Shown: positions 1-10,049 of the stretch, in pieces
Numbering within the stretch: position 1 is the first letter of the stretch
Layout of the letters: the number at the start of each line of letters is the position of its first letter
NCBI GenBank assembly: GCA_014155875.1
Contig: JACEFZ010013571.1
Span: 73,501 to 137,500 of the forward strand
Origin: Cepaea nemoralis
Taxonomy: Eukaryota; Mollusca; Gastropoda; Stylommatophora; Helicidae
Direction of reading: 5' to 3'
Length of the DNA stretch: 64,000 nt
Notes under the pieces: model-generated
The model's input: the letters and a program-made list of their open reading frames with translations, nothing else
What the model was told of the DNA's origin: nothing
Database searches by the model: none
Position numbers and translations under genes: made by a program

Positions 1-159
1 AGGACATGGAGAAGCGTATTTCCCTGGACCATTAGCCTTGTCAGCTCTCAGATGTGTCACGTCATATCTGATCTCTTCCGTCTGTGAGTGTCAATGCAGA
101 AAGTAAAAGTAAAGGAATAATTTCCACATCTTGAGACCTACTGGATATTTTTCTTATCA

Positions 160-362
160 AATAGGCACTCGCCGTGTCATGTGATCAATATCACGCTCAT
201 CTTAACTTCCCTGAACATTTTCTGGTACTCATTTTAGACTGGATAGCTCTGGTAGCTCAGGCCAATTAAAAAACAAAAACCCCACCTCTGTGGGGATTCG
301 AAAACATGACCACCCGACAAGCAGGGAAACGTGCTAGCCACTGCGCCGCCACGGCTCCTTCA
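160..362 (-). mobile_element. SINE-A copy (tRNA-derived SINE)
   Basis: On the minus strand this begins with a tRNA-like head: a box A-like GGCGCAGTGGCTAGC near 330-350 and a box B-like TTTTCGAATCC near 294-306. A body common to many copies in the window follows (CCAGAAAATGTTCAGGGAAG in this copy). I call the family SINE-A. The 3' end, seen in other copies, carries the motif TGGTCTATACAAATA followed by a GCTGGCACC-like stretch. Box A and box B are the internal RNA polymerase III promoter of tRNA-derived SINEs. Family assignment comes from comparing copies inside this window only. Confidence 0.7.
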
Positions 363-890
363 AGTATCAATTAATTCACTTTATTTCCCGCGTCCTGACA
401 ACTGTGAACAATCCGTCTGTACAACAGGCAGTAACGTCTGCGTGTAATTGGCTGTGCGATTATTTATAGATATGAGTGATTTATTGTTTGGGCTGTCAAC
501 AATCCCACGACGGGTTTTGTGTTACTTCCCCTACCTCCAAGTGCAGCAATCGATGAGAAATACTTAGCGACTTATTATTCGCCCTCCAGGTTCCCAGTTC
601 CATCCAGTCTACGAATCGGTGCCAGAAAGTTTTAAGGGAAGCAAAGACATCCGGTGTGTTATTGACCAAAAAACATTATGTACAGGGCAAAAGATAAGCA
701 TTGAAAAAAAAACAAAAAAACAGTGGCCGTTGTGGAATGAATTGAAAATTGTAGAAAAAATATTGTGAACAAGCCTCTCACAGATGGGAAAAGAGTTCTT
801 TTGCCACCATTACATATAAAGCTTGGCTTGATGAAGCAATGTGTTAATTCACTGAACAAAGACGGTACCTATTTTATTTATTTATGCAGA
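363..890. other. No recognisable feature
   Basis: AT-rich, multiply stopped sequence. The 66-codon open frame on the minus strand at 659-859 has no recognisable motif, and I do not call it a gene. Confidence 0.5.
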
Positions 891-894
891 GTTT

Positions 895-1420
895 CCAGAA
901 TTGAGCATAGACAAACTTAAAATAAAAATTTTTGATGGACCTCAAATTAGAAAGTTAATAAATGATTCACATTTATTTTATTATATGAAGAAAACAGAGT
1001 ATATAGCCTGGTTTTAGTTGTTTTAGCTGTACAAAACTTTCTGGGTAACTTTCAAGCAGACAATTATTCTGAATTATCTGAAAAATTGCTGGAGAGTTTT
1101 TGTAAATTTGGATGCAACATGAGCATAAATTGCACTAAATCCGTAACCATATACATTTCTTTCCCGAGAATCTTGGCGACTTTAGTGAAGAGCAAGGTGA
1201 AAGATTTCACCAAGATATAAAAACAATGGACGAGAAATACCAAGGACTATGGGATGCCCACACGATGACAGATTACTGTTCGACCCTTTAGCATGACTGA
1301 TTTGAGAAGTCCTCGAAAAGAAGCCCTTTGCGTGTTGACTATAGATTTAAAAATGCTAATGATAAAGTTTTATTACCTTTTTGGTGGTTTATACGTGTGG
1401 TAAAGTAGATTTCGACAAGA
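895..1420 (+). pseudogene. Degenerate copy of a multi-copy invertebrate ORF family
   Basis: Conceptual translation in shifting frames gives motifs in this order: DGPQIRKLINDSHF (about 930-975), KKTEYIAW (about 987-1010), QNFLGNFKADNY (about 1032-1068), FGCNMS (about 1105-1124), FFPENLGDFSEEQGERFHQD (about 1158-1217) and YQGLWDAHTMTDYC (about 1237-1279). I recognise this motif order from a conserved, highly multi-copy family of uncharacterised ORFs in invertebrate genomes. Its function is not known to me. Frameshifts (one between the GCNMS and FFPENLG blocks) and a stop just after DYC show that it is dead. High copy number suggests association with a mobile element, but no terminal repeats are visible here. 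Confidence 0.6.
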
Positions 1421-1852
1421 CAGATAGATATCCCAATTAGTTGAGACCGATTACTACAGAAACCAGAAATGGCTCGTCGGGGTAAGGTTTCCTAATAGAG
1501 GACCAGGAGAGCACATGAATGTCACCGCGTTCAGCGGAGGATAAATCTCACTCTTGATAACCTGACGCGTGTTGTCTCCCTGCTACACTACAAAGATTTG
1601 GTTAAACATGTAATATTGTCAACTTTAGCTCACAAAATCAGACAATAGTCCACAAGAAAATGACAGAACTTCTCGTTATAAATTATATTATAATGGGAAA
1701 AACATGATGGGGGAAGGGTGATACTCAGTATGCATCACAATTTTAAACAATAAAATTCACAAAACTTAAAATCATAAAAACATAATAGCTCTACTATTCA
1801 TCTCCGTTAATTAATTAAAATGTTATGATCAATCACATGAGATTAAATAGAA
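1421..1852. other. No recognisable feature
   Basis: AT-rich intergenic sequence with no open frame of note and no repeat that I could match elsewhere in the window. Confidence 0.5.
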
Positions 1853-1995
1853 TGTCTCTAATTTCACTACAAGTGATAAGCTGAAGTGTCTTTGATTTTA
1901 CCACAAGTGTTAAACTAAATGTCCTTGATTTCGCCATAAGTGTTAAGCTAAAATGGCCTTGATTTTACCATAAGTGTTAAGCTAAAATGTCTTTA
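1853..1995. repeat. 34-bp tandem repeat, about 4 copies
   Basis: Four imperfect tandem copies of a unit containing TTGATTTTACCATAAGTGTT followed by AAGCTAAAATG. Unit lengths are 33-34 bases, with substitutions between copies. Confidence 0.8.
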
Positions 1996-1999
1996 ATTT

Positions 2000-2740
2000 C
2001 AATCTATCAGGATCCATGGAAAACAGGTTACTACTGCTGTTGGACGTTGCTATTATTGAAGGTATCATTGTGATGCTTAACGTAGTTCCATAAGGCTGGG
2101 GTTGCTCGGAGTTAGGAGAGGTCAATACTGTTCAATGGTATTTCGCTCTTCCTCCATTAGAAGGCAAATGCCTGCCTCCTTCATTGAGAACTACGACCCT
2201 CTTGATAATGATATTCCTCGTTTAGGAACATACACCATGTAAGCTATAAGACTACCATCCCCGAAGTCTCCAGGAATTTATAATTTACCTACACAAATTT
2301 CCCGAAATAACACTACATAGTCCCCTCTCAATTGTTTCCGGCCAACTGCCAAGAATATTTGAAATCCGTCTCCTCGTTACATCAGTCCATCCTAATTACA
2401 TAAGCTTATGCTAATTGCTAATTTAACTAAGCTTATGCTAATTGCACTTCTTCAACACCAGTCATGACCATTCTGGTGTTGATTATTTTTTTCTGGCGCC
2501 AAAGATTTCATCATCTTGCAGGTGGCTGGTACCATAAGATTTCATCAGCCCAAAGAATCAACAAACACCACTTCCTGTCTTACTTCCAGCCGCCATCGCT
2601 TGCATCAGCTTGCACAGGTGTCCTCAGCTGCCAGTTTCTGACAGTGGAGGCGAGCTGTTTTGGTGCGTTTAAAGAATGGAGGAGTGGCTGAGACAGAATA
2701 ATGCCACAATGCGAAGGAAGTAAATACACAGTAATTACAT
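2000..2740. other. No recognisable gene
   Basis: Unassigned sequence. A short direct repeat, AAGCTTATGCTAATTGC, occurs twice between 2402 and 2448. A 75-codon open frame at 2464-2691 has no recognisable domain. Confidence 0.45.
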
Positions 2741-2744
2741 ATAA

Positions 2745-3257
2745 TATGAGTCAAAATACCACTGTTTGGCTCTGAAACCTGGATTAAAACGAAAGGAGAC
2801 GAAACCTTGCTACAAACCTGAACAAAGTTTTAAGACGCATCTTTGTACCCATTAGGGATACACAAAAGTGGAGAGTGGAAAAGAAGAAGTAACAAAGACA
2901 TTAATGATCTGTTTAAGTCCCCGCTAATCACTGGTATCATGAAGGCTAATAGACTACAATGACTCGGGCATATAGAAAGAATGGAAGATAATAGGGAAAG
3001 AAAACTCGCTTACACTCAGGAAATAAATGACCGTAGACCCCGAGGTAGACCAAGAAGACGGTGGAGAGATAATATATATACAGACCTACAAGCACTTGGA
3101 ATCAACGACTGGCAAGAGATGGTCAACCAGAGAGACGAATGGAGACGGATTGTATCTGCAGCAAAGAACCTCAATGGCTCGGAATTCTGAAGAAGAAGAA
3201 GAAGAAGAAGAAGAAGAAGAAGAAGAAGAAGAAGAAGAAGAAGAAGAAGAAGAAAGC
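2745..3257 (+). mobile_element. 5'-truncated LINE 3' end with (GAA)n tail
   Basis: The C-terminal end of a non-LTR retrotransposon ORF2, found again at 52136-52611. Readable landmarks are GSETW-like residues (about 2770), GHIERMEDNRE (about 2968), RRPRGRPRRRWRDNIYTDLQ (about 3031-3090) and VSAAKNLNG (about 3150). The basic RGRPRRRW segment after the reverse transcriptase is typical of the C-terminus of RTE-like LINE ORFs. The coding frame ends within GGAATTCTGA and runs directly into a (GAA)n tail, so the microsatellite is the retrotransposon's own 3' tail. Internal frameshifts occur near 2800-2850. RTE-like placement is from the C-terminal motifs only. Confidence 0.8.
3183..3256. repeat. (GAA)n microsatellite
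   Basis: Perfect GAA repeat, about 24 triplets, forming the 3' tail of the upstream LINE fragment. Poly-Glu or poly-Leu open frames across it are artefacts. Confidence 0.95.
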
Positions 3258-3261
3258 AAAG

Positions 3262-3625
3262 ACGTAGGTCTTTGTTTATTTCTCTAGAACGTTCAATTAA
3301 TGTTCTCAGCATATACACAACATGTACTGTACGCTTGCCTTCTACGAACCCACATTGTTCTTCTCCTATTTCGTGTTGTATTTTCTTTCTAATTCTTGCA
3401 AGACGATTCTTAGCAAAATCTTCGTGATATGGCTCATTATACTAATTGTTCGATGTTGATCACATTCCAAGGCTCCCGAGTTGTTCGGGATTAAATATAT
3501 AATTACACAATACATATATCTCCAGTATCATATATTGTCTTCAGCATACTGGTGACTTGGTCCAATTTATATTCTTCTAAGGCATTGATCATTTTTGTTG
3601 TGATGTTGTGAATTTCATGTTTCAA
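3262..3625 (-). mobile_element. RTE-type LINE fragment (reverse transcriptase core)
   Basis: On the minus strand this corresponds to the part of the 49-51.8 kb RTE-type LINE running from the thumb-proximal region to just before reverse transcriptase motif A. It contains an E-N-N-C-G-F-V-E-G-K-like stretch and ends with LRTLIERSREINKDLRLCF, the homologue of LRTVIERAIEVNKDIHLCF. It stops at 3262 exactly where the (GAA)n-tailed LINE begins, so that LINE probably inserted into or truncated it. Degenerate. Confidence 0.75.
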
Positions 3626-3809
3626 TTAAAAACAAACACAAATCAGGTGATCGGAATGGAAACAAAATGTAACGCGATTAAACTTCATTCTCCGACCTAG
3701 ACGAAGTGGGTTCGTTCCATAGGTCGGTTAGTTAGACTTAAATGTTGACTTCTCTGTTCTTGAATTGACGTAAATAACTAGTACCTCAGAAGTTTGAGAG
3801 GGTTCGCCA

Positions 3810-4080
3810 AATGGCGAGGGACACGGGTAATAGGTACAGCTATCCTTCAAGAAAACTCAGTCCTGTGCTCTCACTACTCGTAGCAACTACTATTAGTAGT
3901 AGCCTGTATGGACACCGTCAGTTTAAAGCGAGCGGGGAAACATTCAAAGATAGAAGCAACCGCTGGGTCTTTTCTCTCGGACATGCTGGTGAGTTGGTAA
4001 ACGAGCAGGTAGACAGATTGGCTGGTTCTACACTGCTGGGTGCCGTACTTGGTGTATGGTAAGGCAGATGTGGTCAGTGT
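3810..4080 (+). pseudogene. LINE RNase H domain remnant
   Basis: The 84-codon frame ends with VFSLGHAGELVNEQVDRLAG. This matches the last conserved block of retroelement RNase H domains (GHxGxxGNExADxLAG), with Asn-Glu and Asp retained. It is related to the remnant at 48650-48850, which reads VVRGNEQADRLAGTA. Upstream sequence does not give a clear reverse transcriptase. An isolated fragment of an RNase H-bearing LINE of Jockey/I type. Confidence 0.55.
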
Positions 4081-4770
4081 GGAAGAAGAAATACACGATC
4101 ATGGCCTGAAGAGAATTGTATAGCAGGGAGTTACCAGAGATAAAGGCTGGACGGGTACATAATCAGACTTCAACTGGAGACATTAATATTGGGACTCTTT
4201 CGCTGGTTGTTGAAGATGTGATGTGATGTCTGTTCTTGAGTCTAATAATCACCCTTTAAAAATGTCACTGAAAATCTACCATATAAAACATGCGTGTTGC
4301 TACTCTCCGTCATGATATAAATATAGCGTCATTTACAGACAACAAAAATACGTTATTTTTAATCCAAAACTAGTTCGTAAAATCTGAAGCTGTCATGCCT
4401 TTCTAAAATTACTTCAGCTAGAACCTTCTGTAACATGCTAGGTGGATGAGACAGACTCGCTATACCATCACATTTTCATTCACACATCTCACCCGTTTCT
4501 ACGCCACCCATCTTGTTAAAAATACTCTGCTCAGAAAGAAAGGAAAATAAATCGCAGTGAACTGTAACGAGCTGCAGCTGTTTTATTATGTCATTTTTCA
4601 GGATTTATAGCTAGATGAGAGTAGGAAGGCAGCACGCTCACATATAGATACTCTGACGTACAGCGCCACGATGCGGAAATACGCTGGTCGATGTCGGTGC
4701 ACACTTGATTTTGTTGTGAAGAACCGCTGAAAATTGACAGAACAGGTTCTAATACCGGATTGCCTTAAAT
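4081..4770. other. No recognisable feature
   Basis: Unassigned AT-rich sequence without a domain-bearing open frame. Confidence 0.45.
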
Positions 4771-4774
4771 GTTT

Positions 4775-5020
4775 GCATATCCTTTACAGGACATCGCTGT
4801 CAACATCAGCATCTTTCAGCTGATTGTTGACTTCTTGGCAAGATTACACTCAGTAGTTTGCCATTGCTTTCTGAGCGGCCGGCTCAGTTATCCTGCAAGT
4901 CACCAGCGCGGGTGGAACCACTTCCAATTCTCGCGCGCTGCGAGACCCTGCGTGGTTAAACGGGATTACGGAGAAAGTCGTGTAACCCCTCGGCCAGAGA
5001 GACAGGCACCGGGTTGCCTA
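4775..5020 (-). mobile_element. SINE-C copy (tRNA-derived)
   Basis: Minus-strand tRNA-like head: box A-like CTGGCCGAGGGGTTACACGA near 4985-5005, then CGTAATCCCG. The 3' body contains AATGGCAAACTACTGAGTGT, then TCTTGCCAAGAAGTCAACA, and the end TGTCCTGTAAAGGATATGC. Aligns by eye with copies at 7708-7945 (-), 40365-40590 (-) and 30005-30245 (+). Confidence 0.75.
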
Positions 5021-5294
5021 TAGATCTTAATTTGTCTGTTGTCTCATGTGACTTGTCTTCTTTCCGTTTACACCAAAGCAATCCTATCCTTGCTATCTCA
5101 TGCAGCTCTGTCAATGTTCTCACCATATGATTTATTTCTGGCTCTAATTCTCTCCTCGCTTTGCTTTCAGATGTTCCTTCATTTCGTTCGCCCTGTGAAT
5201 TGCAGACATATGACTATCTAGTTATACTTCTTCCAGGTTGTATTAAAGTGTGTCCCTTGTTAGTGACAACGCCTGTTCGCCAACTCTTGATTCA

Positions 5295-5552
5295 CTGAGT
5301 CTTTAAAAAAGCCTTGAAAGTCGAGATGATCGACTTCATTGCATCGAGATTTATCCCACATATATCGGTCTCTTTCCGCAGGGTGGCCTGCCGAAAGCGT
5401 CGCACAAAGCACGAACTCCGTAGCTCCAGCGACAACCCACTGGAGTCTCCGAGAAAAATGCACTCGTGAACCGAAAGACGTAGCCCGGAATCGAACCCAC
5501 AACCTTCGGAGCGTGAGGCAGACGGATAGACCACTTCGCCACGCCATTCTGA
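5295..5552 (-). mobile_element. SINE-B copy (tRNA-derived)
   Basis: Minus strand: box A GTGGCGAAGTGGTC (5529-5545) and box B GTGGGTTCGATTCC (about 5486-5500) form a convincing tRNA-like head. A body with GGAGCTACGGAGTTCGTGC follows (about 5409-5430), then a 3' region with GGGATAAATCTCGATGCAAT and AAGTCGA. A second copy on the plus strand at 56694-56937 aligns throughout. Overlapping 60-95 codon frames here are shadows of the SINE. A genuine tRNA is excluded because no acceptor stem pairs around the head and the body is repeated elsewhere. Confidence 0.85.
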
Positions 5553-6094
5553 GCAGGCCCTAATTAATGAGTGTTTGTAAATTTATAAGTAATAGTTTTA
5601 GTTGTCTTTCGTGCTTCTGATCCGCACTATAGCACTGATGTAATATTTGAAATACACATTCTAATATTTTTGCTACGTTTAATTTATTTTGAATTCCTCA
5701 CATTTTCTGTTGCTGTTATAGCCCCTTTTGTCTTCTGCAATCTTGATTTAATGAAACTGTTCCATTATCTCTGTCTACATTTCTGCATAAATAAGTGTTT
5801 GATTCCTGTGATGTTGACGTAATTTCCTTGTGTGTGTGAATGCCCATCATTACCTGTCCATTTATTTTCCTCTCATGACACCTGTGGATATCACGTCTTC
5901 ACTCACTTGAGCCAAAGGGACACCATACATTCACTGGAGACTGCACATCCACATTCATATTTTAACACAACACTTGCCCCTAGAGTTGTCACTTTGCAAT
6001 GAACATTTTAATGATCAATATGAGTTGATATTATAATTATATTGTATCTGTAACCGCAGTCCAGAGCAGTAAGAATTGAGGTAATAATAGACGG
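5553..6094. other. No recognisable feature
   Basis: Unassigned AT-rich sequence with no repeat matched elsewhere. Confidence 0.45.
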
Positions 6095-6215
6095 AGTTGG
6101 TTAATATACCAACTGTCTCGGACAGTAAAACTATTGAACGTAATCTTGCCTAATAAATCACAAAATGCTAAAAACACCTGGGTTGACTGCGACGTCCTGA
6201 AAAGGACATGCAACT
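6095..6215 (+). mobile_element. SINE-C 3' end fragment
   Basis: Contains ACTATTGAACGTAATCTTGC, CAAAATGCTAAAAACACCTG, then TTGACTGCGACGTCCTGAA and GGACATGC. These are the 3' portion of SINE-C; the head is missing. Similar GGAGTT...ACCA sequence flanks both sides (about 6080 and 6262), a possible imperfect local duplication. Confidence 0.55.
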
Positions 6216-6364
6216 AACTCGGACAGAGTGGGTTACTAGACCCACTATATCAGATATAGAGTGGAGTTAATACACCAGCTGTCAGGGACATACACAATTA
6301 AGAGAATTCGGCAACGTTTATTACTAATTGGCTGCATGCCTATTTATAGATCGGCATAGATGTA

Positions 6365-6640
6365 TCAAGGAGTCGTGGTTGTGCAGCTGCCAGCATATCT
6401 GGTCGCCGGCTGGGTGGTCACCTGGCTGCTGGCCGGGTTTTCATGTGATTGTCTCTCCGTCCAGACGGGGATTTAATATTATGGACCTGGCTTTCAGTTT
6501 CGAAAGTGCCAATGAGTGCCAGAAAATGTAATGGAAAACAAAGGTGCCTGGCGAGATAATGACCAAATGACCCATTGATTTCCGATTGGTTTATACATAT
6601 ATGGGGCCAGCACCATATACCCAATAGGTAGATCCTTAGA
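6365..6640 (+). mobile_element. SINE-A copy, plus orientation
   Basis: tRNA-like head with GTCGTGGTTGTGCAGCTGCC (about 6372-6392). The body contains GAGTGCCAGAAAATGTAATG (6514-6533) and a 3' end with GATTGGTTTATACATATATG (6583-6602) and GGGCCAGCACCATATAC. These are reverse complements of motifs in the minus-strand SINE-A copies, which fixes both orientation and 3' end. Confidence 0.75.
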
Positions 6641-7305
6641 GAGATGGTATGGAAAAAGTGTGCAAGAGGAAGAAACAGGACGTGTGGGTAGATCTATACA
6701 TAGTGGGACTGGAAGGAGTCTGCAAGAGGAAGAAACATGACGTGTGGGCAGAATTATACATACTGGGACTGGAAGAATTTTAAAAGAGGAAACAATGTGA
6801 CGTGTTTTTAGATCTATACATAGTTGGACTGGAAGGATTCTAAAAGAGGAACAAACATGACATGTGGGTAGATCTATGCATAGTTGGACTGGAAGAATAA
6901 TGAAGGAGAAACATATAGAACGTGATATATCTAAAAAACATCATGCAGGAGGAGGAAACATTACATGTAGTTGATTCCATAAATATATAGACTGGAAGAA
7001 GCATGTAGGAGGAAAGAAAATGATGTGTGAGCAGATCTTTAAAGACATGGATGGAAAACACACACAGGTGGGAGAAATATGACATGTGGGAAGATCTGTA
7101 AAGAGATTGACTGGAAGAAGTGTGTAGAAGGAAGGTAAAAGAAGTGTGGGCAGACATATAAATACATAGATGGAAAACACATACATATCGGAGAACTATG
7201 ACGTGTGGAAGATTTATAAAGACATGAACTGGAAGAAGTGTACCCAAGCAAGAAACATGACGTGTGGTTAGACTCCATAAAGACTTGGACTGAAAGCAGT
7301 CTGTG
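6635..7305. repeat. 60-bp degenerate tandem repeat, about 11 copies
   Basis: Unit begins GTAGATCTATACATAGTGGG, continues with ACTGGAAGGAGTCTGCAAGA and ends GAAACATGACGTGTGG. The copies near 6688 and 6748 are 60 bases apart; later copies drift in sequence and length. Minus-strand open frames over it (Ser/Phe-rich, up to 135 codons) are repeat artefacts. It abuts the 3' end of the preceding SINE-A. Confidence 0.85.
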
Positions 7306-7469
7306 TGAGTGCACCCTGACTACAGAGTTTAAAAAGAATGGGTGGACTCTCATTAAAGCCGACATTCGATGCTGAATTAACACTTGCCGATGACGAAATA
7401 CTTATATCAGTGTAAAAACATCAAGTAATGAACGTCTATGTTTTACAAGCATCGAGAAGCATGTGTCAT

Positions 7470-7707
7470 ATGACCGCAGTCCTATATTTTAATAGACCAA
7501 TCGATCTCGAAGCATGATATGGTCAATATCACTTCAGCGGCCGTTACTCCCCCGGACATTTCCGTTCCTTTTATATTAGATTGAGTCGACCTGGTCCCGG
7601 GTCCAGGTCAATTGTAAAAACCTACCTCGATGCGAATTCGATCCCGTGTCAACCGGGTCGGCAGGCAAGACTACTAGCTACTTTTCCCATCTCAGTGTTT
7701 AAGTTAG
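7470..7707 (-). mobile_element. SINE-A copy
   Basis: Contains the family motifs in plus-strand order: TTTTAATAGACCAATC (3' end), GATATGGTCAATATCAC, CGGACATTTCCGTTCC, GTCGACCTGGTCCCGGGTCC, then box B complement AATTCGATCCC near 7637. Directly followed by a SINE-C copy. Confidence 0.75.
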
Positions 7708-7945
7708 TTGCACATCCTTTAGGGACGTCGCATTTAACCCCAACATGCGCTGTTTGTGATCTATTGACAAGTTTACGTTCAATAATTTGCCATTGTTTTC
7801 TGACCGGCCGCCATTTATACCACTTTGTAAAGAAAAAAACGCAATGCGGTTTGCTGCCAAATCTCCCGCAGCTGTGTTTTGAGCGCGATATGCGGGATTA
7901 TGAACTGCGTCCGTAACCGCTTGGCCACGGAGCTGGCTTATTTCA
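7708..7945 (-). mobile_element. SINE-C copy
   Basis: 3' end complement GCACATCCTTTAGGGACGTC (about 7710), middle AATAATTTGCCATTGTTTTC (7779-7798), and head complement CGTAACCGCTTGGCCACGG (7911-7929), giving a box A-like TGGCCAAGCGGTTACGG on the minus strand. Diverged relative to the copy at 4775. Confidence 0.7.
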
Positions 7946-8485
7946 ATGTAGTTGGCGCATATTAGAAAGAAATGACCCAACAAGTCGTAACAAACTGAGT
8001 GGGAAAGTACAAACATGAGTTTGTTTTCTGTGTCTTGTAACAGTATGATTCATTTTATGATTTATTACTGAACTGGTCGTTAATATGTTCACATCACAAA
8101 TATCTTTGAAAAATCGGGATTAAAAATAAAAAAACACATCTCGTCTGCTCTCTTCCACATTCTCCGTCCCACGTCACGATAGACATGCGCGATAGGAGAT
8201 GAATCAAGAATCCGAAGGCTCGCTGAACAGTGTTAAGTCACATGTACACATGATAAAAACAACTACAATAGCGGCCGTGGCAGTATTTATAGTTGTCTGG
8301 AAATACAGTGAACATGTGAAATTCTGATCACAGGAAATACTTCTGTAAGTCTGTTGTTTACTGGTGTTTGAAATGGTATTTCTACAATCATGACAAACTA
8401 CGGCAATTTACACAAATATGTGAATAAGTGTACATTGAGAAATATTTTGTGACAGTGTGGTAAATGGAATAGTGTAATTAGGTAT
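7946..8485. other. No recognisable feature
   Basis: Unassigned sequence; no motif-bearing frame. Confidence 0.4.
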
Positions 8486-8489
8486 GGCG

Positions 8490-8600
8490 TATGTTGGTCA
8501 ATTATCCGAGTTAGCGCAGTTGTGGCCCTATGGTAATGTTTTCGCATTCCTGTCTAGGCTGGTACTTTTTTCATTTACCCAAACCCCTATAACAACTCGA
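8490..8600 (+). mobile_element. Possible SINE tRNA-like head
   Basis: GAGTTAGCGCAGTTGTGGCC resembles a tRNA box A, and TTTTCGCATTCCTGTC, 30 bases on, resembles a degraded box B. No matching 3' body is clear, so this is tentative. Confidence 0.3.
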
Positions 8601-8824
8601 TTCAAATGAGTACAATAAATCTTCTTGGGAGTAAAGGCGACCACAATGACACTGATAACACCAACCCTGGAGTGATGACTGATCTAAAACTCAGGGGTTA
8701 CCATCATGTACACAATAGCCTAATGGCGCAGAAGGCGGTTCTTTACTTTACTGCGTTGACTACGTCGTGTTTAGTAATCCTTTTGATATAAACTTATAAA
8801 TGCAAGAATGTCATTTGAAGTCGC

Positions 8825-9045
8825 AGTGCCGTGCGCACTCATCTGTCGTCTCGGTAGCTCTGAGTTCCAAGCCTCCTCGAGGCAAGGGATTCTTTTACAG
8901 ATCACATGCTACTGGGGTAGATCCAGCTTCAATGGGTTCTAGAACAATTTCTGGGAGTTACAGGAGACCGGCGTGAATCTGACCAAATCATTCACCGAGT
9001 GTCTTAAATACAGGCCCAGCACCGTACATCCCCATGGCAAGGAAA
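8825..9045 (+). mobile_element. SINE-A copy, plus orientation
   Basis: Head region with GTCGTCTCGGTAGCTCTGAG and a degraded B box (AAGGGATTCTTTTACAG). Body with TGGGAGTTACAGGAGACCGG and CGTGAATCTGACCAAATCA. 3' end with TACAGGCCCAGCACCGTACA. Order matches the 6365 copy. Confidence 0.6.
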
Positions 9046-9097
9046 CATTCTTTTACTTCACTTTCATGTTAAAAACAATGCTACCTTAAACCACCAA

Positions 9098-9282
9098 ACA
9101 TTGTCAGTATGCCTGTGCTTGTTCATGTTTTAGAACCTATGTCATTGTCAATATGTCTGTGCTTGTTCATGTTCTAGAACCTATGTCATTGTCAATATAC
9201 CTGTGCTTGTTCATGTTCTAGAACCTATGTCATTGTCAATATGTCTGTGCTTCTTCATTTTGTAGAACCTATGTCATACCTA
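9098..9282. repeat. 44-bp tandem repeat, about 4 copies
   Basis: Unit CATTGTCAATATGTCTGTGC, TTGTTCATGTTCTAGAACCT, ATGT. The two central copies are nearly identical; the outer ones are diverged. Confidence 0.9.
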
Positions 9283-10045
9283 CTGCCCCATGTTCTTTTC
9301 TTTCTCATTCGAGAGGAGGGTATTACAGGAAGTGATGCCCACAATAGACCAGCGTGTATCTGTGGAAGGTTTACATCCTCTAGACAGATTCTATCCAACG
9401 TAGAAAACTCCACCTACTCGCGATATGTTGTAGTTTCTAGCATTTTTTTCTACGGCTTCGGTATTCCCTTCTATTTCCGTTTCACATTTTGGTGTCAAAT
9501 AACGTGGTTAATAAGATATAATAATATAGTTATCCTCACAGCGACTGAACATTTAATCGAGGCCTTGCAAGCTAATCTGCCACTCAGTTATTGAGCTAAT
9601 AGGTTGAGATCTGTAATAGAAGCCAGGGGTTGGTTTTCACTCAAGCTATGACCAGAAAACTTGTTTCCAGGCTGTTTGCTGTAGCTCCAGGCCCGAGTTG
9701 TTGGAATTTGTTAATCAAAGAAGTTTTTGACTCCGAAATTTTAAAGTTGAAATGTCAAGCATAATTCCGATAATTATTTTACAGCCTTGTTAGTCCAAAG
9801 CACATTATAGCTAAGTTGTTCTCTTCGTTCTGTCTCTGTCCAACACTACGATTTGTGAACATATAAACCTGTAATTTTATACCATTGACCGATGATAGTA
9901 ATAATGACGTAATTGACGGTGATCATAATAAATATTCAAAACAATGTTTTCCTGTAGTGAATTTGAATACCGAAGACACTAACACGGTTTTATACCTGGC
10001 ATAATTCGCTGTATCTCGTCAGGTGCATACTGCAGAAATCACACA
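9283..10045. other. No recognisable gene
   Basis: A 117-codon open frame (9241-9594) starts inside the 44-bp repeat and shows no recognisable domain. I treat it as fortuitous. Confidence 0.4.
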
Positions 10046-10049
10046 ACAT

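Noticed and set aside
3027..3287. 86-codon frame with a long poly-Glu run
   Set aside because: It is LINE coding sequence read in a second frame plus its (GAA)n tail.
5480..5546. Functional tRNA gene on the minus strand (good box A and box B)
   Set aside because: No acceptor-stem pairing, and the downstream body is repeated at 56694-56937, so it is a SINE-B head.
6080..6300. Pair of similar GGAGTT...ACCA segments as LTRs or a TSD pair
   Set aside because: Similarity is short and imperfect, with no LTR termini or internal retroviral coding between them.
6840..7247. 135-codon Ser/Phe-rich membrane-like protein on the minus strand
   Set aside because: It lies wholly in the degenerate 60-bp tandem repeat, and two other frames over the same stretch are open too.
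9241..9594. 117-codon frame, possible small host gene
   Set aside because: It starts inside the 44-bp repeat, has no recognisable domain and no second line of evidence.
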